Positions 57,763 through 64,000 of a stretch of 64,000 bases of DNA are shown piece after piece. Position 1 is the stretch's first letter. Every line of letters starts with the position of its first letter. The notes under the pieces are model-generated. The model worked only from the letters and a program-made list of their open reading frames with translations, was not told where the DNA came from and made no database searches. The translations under genes were made by a program, and so were the position numbers. The stretch comes from Diphasiastrum complanatum (taxonomy: Eukaryota; Streptophyta; Lycopodiopsida; Lycopodiales; Lycopodiaceae): contig CM055099.1 of NCBI GenBank assembly GCA_029204225.1, positions 48,927,290-48,991,289 of the forward strand. Reading direction: 5' to 3'.

Positions 57763-58479
57763 AATTCATGGTGGGTAGATAGGGGATCTAGTTCACACAT
57801 GACTAGTCACAAGGAGTTCTTTACTTCTTTAATCTCTTATGTTGGAACCAAGAAAGTGGTTCATATGCCAAATGATGGTGAGTGTATGATCAAAGCTATT
57901 GGCTCAATTCCTATTTGTCTTTCTACTAGTAGGAATGCAAGGCTTGATGGTGTTCTTTACATTCCTTCACTTTCAAGGAATTTGCTAAGTGTTGGTCAAA
58001 TCTTAAAGAAAGGGTACAAGACAAAGTTTGTTGGAGATGTTTGCTTCATTACTAAGGGAGATGGCTTGATTGCTAGGGGCAATAGACAAGGTAAACTTTA
58101 CAAGCTTGATGCATTTGTTATGTCCAACAAGAGGAATGAAATGGATGTTGGTGGTTCTCTCAACTTTCAAAAGTCAATCCCTGGCATCAATAAGATTGGT
58201 AGATCTTATGCAAAGTATAAAGAGCTTCCTTATGCTAGATCTAGGTTGAGATCTAATGAGCTTCTTGCAGATAGTTATTGTTGGGCTAACTTGGCAACTT
58301 TTGGTGAATCTATGATCAATGTTTTGGATCCATTGGATCTTGAAGATGGACTAGTGCTACCTACTAGTCAAATGGAGTCATGTGGTGCTAAATTGAGAGT
58401 TAGCATGGGACTCGATTCTTCACAGATATTATTACGCTTAACTTTACTATTTGTGAGATTCGAGGTAAGTTGGGAATAG
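57763..58479 (+). pseudogene. Copia protease joined to family cargo
   Basis: WWVDRGSSSHMTSHKEFF is the protease site with D-S-G altered to D-R-G. It continues with GVLYIPSLSRNLLSVGQIL and GKLYKLDAFVM, the normal lead into GAG-pre-integrase. Integrase does not follow. Instead the frame runs into INKIGRSYAKYKELPYARSR and DLEDGLVLPTSQMES, both found in the cargo of the element at 37.8-42.1 kb. Confidence 0.85.
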
Positions 58480-58489
58480 TGCACCCGTT

Positions 58490-59178
58490 GGCTAGCCTGG
58501 CATTTTTTTCAGCCCCATAGGGTTGATCGTTGATGATTGGCCCATTGGGGCCAATCCACCTTTTTTTTTAGGATTTTTATCATCCCCATAGCAGCCAGCA
58601 GACTGAGAATTTTTTTCAGCTCCACAGGGCTGATCATTGACAATCAGCCCTCCGGGGCTGATCCATCTACGGGGCATTACATCGTAATTTTCAAGGCATG
58701 TTGTAGACTGTGGCACTTTGTTCCCCAGGAGAAGTATGAAGCTCAAGGACCAAGTGCGTTGTGGGTTTGGAACCTTCTCGTGCAGTTCGTATTGTTTCCT
58801 AGAGCAATTTATATGAAGAGAACTGAGAGAAAATCTGTCTGGAATTGCAATTTGATTGAGGTAGTTGAGAAATCACAACAACAAACTTTCATAAAATCTG
58901 TCTGAAATTGCAGGAATTGGAGAGTAGCTGACCAGCGATTTCTCCTACTGAATTTGAGGAGGGCCTAAATTTGACCATGTTGATGCGATGCCAAATGATT
59001 AATTCTTGACATACAAAAGTGCTGCAAAGTTTTTTGCCAACTCGTTGGCTGGCCAGCAGACTACTGACATTCTTTTTCAACCCAACATAGAGTTGAAAAT
59101 GGATTAGCCCGACAGGGCTAATCGTCGACGATCAGCCCTCTTGGGCTGAAAAAAAAAAATGTCTGCCATCGGGCTGGC
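58490..59178. mobile_element. MITE-like element with palindromic ends
   Basis: A palindromic module of the form AGCCC-n-AGGGCT-GATCGTCGACGATC-AGCCC-n-GGGCT occurs three times: 58510-58557, 58617-58665 and 59103-59149. The best copy contains ATCGTCGACGAT. The first module with its flanking T run (ATTTTTTTCAGCCCC) and the reverse complement of the third (ATTTTTTTTTTTCAGCCC) form imperfect terminal inverted repeats of about 60 bp. No transposase frame. Outer edges and target duplication were not resolved. Confidence 0.55.
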
Positions 59179-59179
59179 A

Positions 59180-60389
59180 AAATTTTTTTGTAAGTGAATG
59201 TGTTTATATACTTTCTTAGGATAAAATGAGGGTTCATATTTCAGATCTCACATGTCAATCATATGCAAGCTCCTTGAGTTAAGGACTTATTGATCTACAC
59301 ACCCTTATATTAAGTAAACTACCACCTCAAATGTGACAGTTTTACCTACATAAATGTGTACTTTGGGTCCTCCTTAATTTGGATATATAAAATGACTCAG
59401 GCCCTATCATCCATTTAATAAATGAATTAACATAGCAAAAGTGCATTTGGTAAACATTCGCTGTTTAATGTGGAGACTTCTCATGTATTTGATCCATGTG
59501 CTAATATCATAATATTTTAGGGCCTACATTAAGTATGGAATTCTTGAAGTATAATTGAGAGGAAATCATTTAAAAAAAAACTGAAAATATATGAAAACTC
59601 AAATAAATTTTATACTTTTGACCAAAGTCCAACTAGCCGATTAAAAAAGATTGGTTGATTCGAGCTCATGTGTGTAATGTGTGTATATGTATGTGCTCAG
59701 GTCCTCATTGTTAGCATCTAAACTAAATTGTCTTGATATTTGTTTCATGTGTAGTATGTTGTTGACACGATCCATGGCACAGAAAGTTGGAATGGAAGAA
59801 AGTGAAAGTTGTGCAATTATTGATCATACAGTGGTATTCTATTTTTTTTTCTATTTTAAAATATCAAAATGAAAATTGTAAAGGTTAATAATTGTAAAAT
59901 GATATTGTTTGTGTTCTGTGCTCATGTCATAGTTACAATCACAAGTTGAAGATCCTATACCAGGTGACTGAGAGAGTTGTTGAATATTCTAATCATGTGG
60001 ATGCATGTGAAAATTAGAGATTTTTAGTCCCTTCTATCTCCCTGCGTGTAGATCCAAAGATAGTGGTGTTATAGCTTGATGAAAGCTTATGATCTGTACT
60101 TTTTATAGAAATTGAAACAAAATAAATTTGATTTGTCTGTCAAGAGTTATAAGCTCTTAAAGAGGATAGGGACAGGTCCAAAATCTGAGTGACAACATTT
60201 TGATTTGTTTCAACCTTGCTTTGTTCTGAATCCATTGTTTTGAGCATCCTACACAAGAAACTGGAGATCAAGACTAAGTTTGAAGTAATTGAACACCCTT
60301 TGAGCCTTCTGAGTGTCAATAGTATTTTTTTTTGACAGTAGCTTGCTGGTTTTGTATGAACAACAATAGTACTTTATCATTTCATTCAA
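59180..60389. other. No gene recognised
   Basis: AT-rich, short frames only. Confidence 0.4.
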
Positions 60390-60534
60390 ATTTGATAAAG
60401 TTCTATTAGTGTTTGCATCTCATTTTGTGTGTAGATGCTGATTTTTCTACATTGGTGAGATTGGTATGTATTTTTCTTTCTAATCAAAGATCTTTTAAGT
60501 GGATTGGATCTTAAGGATCTGAAATCCTTCACAT
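60390..60534 (+). repeat. LTR fragment of the 37.8-42.1 kb copia family
   Basis: GTTTGCATCTCATTTTGTGT, TTTTTCTACATTG and GGATCTGAAATCCTTCACA match the inner end of the LTR at 37791-38436 read on the opposite strand. It stops at the LTR edge (CTTCACA), with no PBS after it. Confidence 0.75.
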
Positions 60535-60549
60535 GCTGCATCTTTGATA

Positions 60550-60870
60550 TTGACACTAGGGAATAGCATTGTATAGAGCGATTGTATTCATGTGATACAG
60601 CCTCCTGTGCCATATAATATCCATCGATTTGTTGATCTGGTGAGCTTGCTCTGAAGGTACTCGGATCCTAAGGTGATACAGGCTCTTCTTTCGCTTTCTT
60701 GTGGTGACAAGCAGTGGTTGCGGATTCAACCACTTCATAGGTATCGCCTTCAAAGGTGATTGTTAGTCCTGCATCTACCATCTTAGCAACAGATAGTAGG
60801 TCCTTATGAAGAGTGGGCACGTATAGAGTGTCATCAGGTCTTCCGTCTCTTCCTTTGGTGCTTCCGAAAT
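60550..60870 (-). pseudogene. Copia fragment: protease end and GAG-pre-integrase
   Basis: Minus strand reads DDTLYVPTLHKDLLSVAKMV and DAGLTITFEGDTYEVV, then after a shift MDIIWHRRLYHMNTIALYNA. The last is the W-H-R-R-L-x-H-x-N signature of the pre-integrase domain. Broken by a stop and a frameshift. Confidence 0.8.
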
Positions 60871-60959
60871 GCGAAAAAGACGATAGTGTCAGAACAGTTG
60901 GTCTGAATTGTTTTCTATGTGTTTTTGACTTAGTGATATATTTTTCTCATGACCAAAAC

Positions 60960-61795
60960 TTGCAAATTGTGTAGATTTCACATGTGTGGAGTGTCCACAA
61001 CATGTACTTGTGATCTCCTAAGGTGTGTAGATGCACCAAGATCAAGACTAGATTGAGATTCAAGATCTATCTTTGATTCTATGGCAAAAACACACTACTA
61101 CATGCATTCAATCACTTCCAACTCTCACTCACACGTGTGGGAAGTGTTCCAAAAGTAATCTAAATAAAAACAAGCTACTCTCCTCGGGTAGAGAGAGAAA
61201 ATCATCAATAGCTCTTGGGTAGAGAGAGAAAATTAGAAAATCACTTACACTCAAAATCCACTCAATCTCCAAAATCAATTAGATCCAAATGAGGAGTACA
61301 ATGATACTAGTAGATCCACGAGCTACCACTATGCTTAACTATGATTGGGTCACACTTTGTCACCTCTTAATCCTATTGGACCATTCATCCATGCACCTCT
61401 AAATTCTATTGGACCATTTTCAAGCAAACCTCAAATTCTATTGGACCACTCATGGTTCCACCTCTAAATCCTATTGGACATCTTAAACTTCATAAAAAAA
61501 AAAGCATTACACTTGTCTACACTCTAATTGGCACGAGTTTGGGCTCCTACTCTATTTTGGCTCAATAGTGGCATTACAAGTGGAAATGGATAATTTGCCA
61601 TCTATGCCAAATTTGACCCTATCAACATCCTACACCTAAATGCTTGACTATGAAATTCTATGAGACCCCTATATCAAACATTTTTTATTTACTTTACAAT
61701 TCTCCACACGTGGAAACATCCTCCACACATGTGAGATTTACTTACAAACTTCTATCATAAAAAATACCAAGCTAGATTTTTGCCAATTTCTCACA
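60960..61795 (-). repeat. 3' LTR of a copia element entering from the right (left edge approximate)
   Basis: The right edge is fixed at 61795 by the polypurine tract that follows (minus strand GAGGAGGAG then TGTGAGAAATTGG). The left edge is a guess because the partner LTR lies beyond the window. It contains CACACGTGTG near 61123 and a tandem array at 61361-61480. Confidence 0.6.
61361..61480. repeat. Tandem array, four units of about 30 bp
   Basis: Four degenerate copies of CACCTCTAAATTCTATTGGAC with variable spacers, inside the LTR. Confidence 0.8.
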
Positions 61796-61812
61796 CTCCT
61801 CCTCAAAAAATA
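61796..61812 (-). other. Copia polypurine tract
   Basis: Minus strand TTTTTTGAGGAGGAG directly before the LTR start TGTGAG. Confidence 0.85.
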
Positions 61813-62547
61813 GCTTGGAAAGGTACTAGATCACTTGAGAAGTTTGTAAATCTTTTTGAGTGGATCCTTTGGTATGCATAATAAATGAAGATCAGCCAAG
61901 GTATCCATCATAGCAGCACCCTCACCATATCCATGATAAGATCTCTTTGGTAGAGATCTCTTGCCAATGCCTTTGAAGAGTGCTCCACCAATATGCCAGT
62001 ATGATCATGGGCCTTCCTCCATGCTTGATGATGATCTTTGCTTTGAAAGTTCAACTTGCATGATGGATCCATTGAGGCTTCCAAGCCTCATAAGGATCAT
62101 GGAGATCAAGACCATAAGATGTGAAACAATGATGATTATCAAGATTATGCTTTCTAGCTTGACTAGTCCACATACAATGAACTATATCCATGATGGATCT
62201 AATCTTGATATCAAAGATTACCTTGATCTTTTTTAGGCTAGTTACTCTCTCAAGGATGGCAAGTGTCCACTTTTGATGTTTCACTTAATCTCAAGAGGAG
62301 TTTACAATTTGCCTCAAAACGTGGTAAAACATGATTTTCAAAACAGTGAGTACCAAGCTCAATCTTGTTCTTACTAGAATCAAGAGCACACTTTTGACAA
62401 TACAATATCTTGCTTTCAAAAAGTATTGAAAACATATCTAAGTCAATAATGACAAGAAACATGTTCATACCATAAGCATCATACAAAATTAGTATAGCTT
62501 TTCTTGAACTTTGAGATCCAAAAAACTCAATGAAGCAAGATAGCATT
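61813..62547 (-). other. Copia interior without recognisable pol
   Basis: RT and RNase H should lie here just before the 3' LTR, but no block of either could be read. The open frames have no known domain. The interior has probably been replaced or deleted, as in the 37.8-kb element. Confidence 0.5.
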
Positions 62548-62940
62548 TCAAGCAAAGAAGAGAAGCATATATGAATGTGTTGTAGTAGATACAACATGAA
62601 AGATGCCCTCTTTGCCATGTAAGGTGAGCCATAAAGACTCGGCCATGCATCTTGAAGATCTTCTTGAAATCATATGAAGAAGAAACTCCTCCTCACACCT
62701 TGGCCCCATCATAACTTGAATACCTTCAAAAAAGATAACTTGTGATGCTTCTTGAGAAGCCTTGATCTCGGCCACTTCCAAGTTTGAATCTTCATACAAC
62801 ATGACATCTCTATTCACAATCACTTTTGAAATAGAGAGTGTAAAGACACTAAAGGCCTCCTTGATGGATGAGTATCCAATCATGATCCATGAGCTTGGAT
62901 CATCCTTCTCCTTGTTTCCAAGGGAATATGTGCAAAGCAA
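62548..62940 (-). pseudogene. Copia integrase C-terminal segment
   Basis: The frame has SSWIMIGYSSIKEAFSVFTL and SISKVIVNRDVMLYEDS. This corresponds to the copia stretch where most elements have GY-x-KAYRLF/Y-n-K-V-ISRDV-F-E. The catalytic core DDE is not present upstream. Confidence 0.65.
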
Positions 62941-63048
62941 GCACTACCAAGTTCACTAAGGTGATCAACCTTAGGCTTTCATCTTGAATAAAACTTCATA
63001 TGGTGCCATTCCTTCAAGGAGATCCAATACTCCTCAAAGCTTTGATCT

Positions 63049-64000
63049 TCAATGAGAATTTCTTCTCAACATATGCTTTGATAATAAGGAATAATCATAC
63101 ACCATAATACTTGAAGAGAGAAGATATGTGCATCTTGTGTGATCATCCTCCTTTGAAATATTGGACATATAAGAAACATCAAGAGAGTTTGCACTCTCAC
63201 TTGGATCCAATTTGTAGATGCCTTCAAATCTTGATCCATATGCAAGGATCTCACCATCCTTCTTGATCACACAATTGTCAATATTGAAATTGACATCAAA
63301 GCCACTATCAAGAAGTTGGCCAACACTTAAGATGTTCTTTGTAAGCTTTGGGACAAAAAGAACATTGTTGAGAAAGAGATCTTTAGAAAATGCAAGCTTC
63401 AAGGAATAATCCCTACTCCTTCAATATTGCACTCATGCTTACTTGCAATGTATATGGTCTTCTTGACTCCATCATAAGGCATAATCGATGAAAAAAAGTG
63501 CTTGGAGCCACACATATGTGAAGATGCTCCACTATCAATATACCATGAGTCATCCTTGTTGAAGGTGGAAGAGGAGAAGCTTGATGCCATAAGAGAGCCT
63601 TCTCCATCACTTGCAATATAGTCTTCTTTCTCATTGGTGATGTTGGCTTGATTGAGTTGATTCTTCTTCTTGAAGCAATTGGTGGCATAATGGCCTTTCT
63701 TGCCACAATAAAAGCACTTGATCTTCTTCTTCTTGAGATTTGAAGTAGAAGCATGAGAAGTATCCTCCTCCTCCTCTCCATCTTGGTCTTTAGCTTTGTC
63801 ATTAGAGAAGTGATGGTGTTGCTTCTTACTCCTCTCTTTGTGCTTGGAAAATAGAACTTTGCCATCATCATGACTGAGTGATAGCTTGTCCATCCTCAAG
63901 AGTTTGTACTCTTGTCTTGATTCTTCAGAAATAAGCACATTTTGAAGGGCCTCCAAACTTGGTAGCTCCTCCTTAATGGCATAGGATTGGACAAGGTTGT
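63049..64000 (-). CDS. Copia gag C-terminus, zinc knuckle and protease (runs off edge)
   Basis: Frame 63399-63956 is clean: PSVVDLQ-type gag end (MEALQNVLISEESRQEYKLL), a fully intact zinc knuckle CFYCGKKGHYATNC and an intact protease site SWYIDSGASSHM. After a frame break near 63400, FLNNVLFVPKLTKNILSVGQ and LLDSGFDVNFN continue the protease to pre-integrase region. This is the best preserved gag-protease in the window. The N-terminal gag and 5' LTR lie beyond the right edge. Confidence 0.85.

Overview
This is nuclear DNA from a land plant. The evidence is spliced plant genes, Ty1/copia and Ty3/gypsy LTR retrotransposon remains with plant-type primer-binding sites, a tRNA-derived SINE, and long dinucleotide arrays. 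The one clearly intact gene is a type III polyketide synthase of the chalcone synthase (CHS) type. Some of its motifs ([26 protein letters not shown]) look more like bryophyte or fern enzymes than seed-plant ones. That is an impression from memory, not a tree, and I do not name a species.

Layout. 0-4 kb: no gene; a 53-bp perfect-looking hairpin and a 51-bp tandem duplication. 4.0-4.3 kb: last exon of a receptor-like kinase. 5.3-6.4 kb: foldback and inverted-repeat cluster. 8-13.4 kb: gypsy gag fragment, copia gag-protease fragment, chromodomain tail of a gypsy integrase, and a SINE with target-site duplication. 13.4-17.3 kb: unclassified. 17.3-24.5 kb: two decayed gypsy elements on the minus strand, one with 5' LTR and PBS. 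25.6-33.5 kb: three copies of a dispersed repeat, an unrecognised three-exon gene or pseudogene (minus), and the 3' end of a copia element. 34.6-46.5 kb: the centrepiece, a 3,170-bp inverted duplication, each arm carrying a complete two-exon CHS gene with promoter and 3' flank. The genes face each other tail to tail across a 5.6-kb spacer. The spacer holds a gypsy fragment split by a copia-type, pol-less LTR element (TR-GAG-like). 49.6-54.7 kb: decayed gypsy element (plus) with an LTR-like insert in its reverse transcriptase. 55.1-58.5 kb: copia element (plus). 58.5-59.2 kb: MITE-like element with palindromic ends. 60.4-64 kb: copia remains, including a 3' LTR and gag-protease of an element that runs off the right edge.

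How it fits together. The CHS pair is the only region with clearly host-selected coding sequence. The arms are equal in length with no net indels and differ at only about a dozen positions that I could find. Those differences lie mostly in the promoter, exon 1 and intron. The LTRs of the copia element in the spacer differ by roughly 5%. The arms are therefore either younger than the spacer insertion or kept alike by gene conversion. Read-through across such a structure could form CHS double-stranded RNA, as at the soybean I locus; that is an inference. Everything else is mostly nested retrotransposon debris. All translations and comparisons were done by eye.
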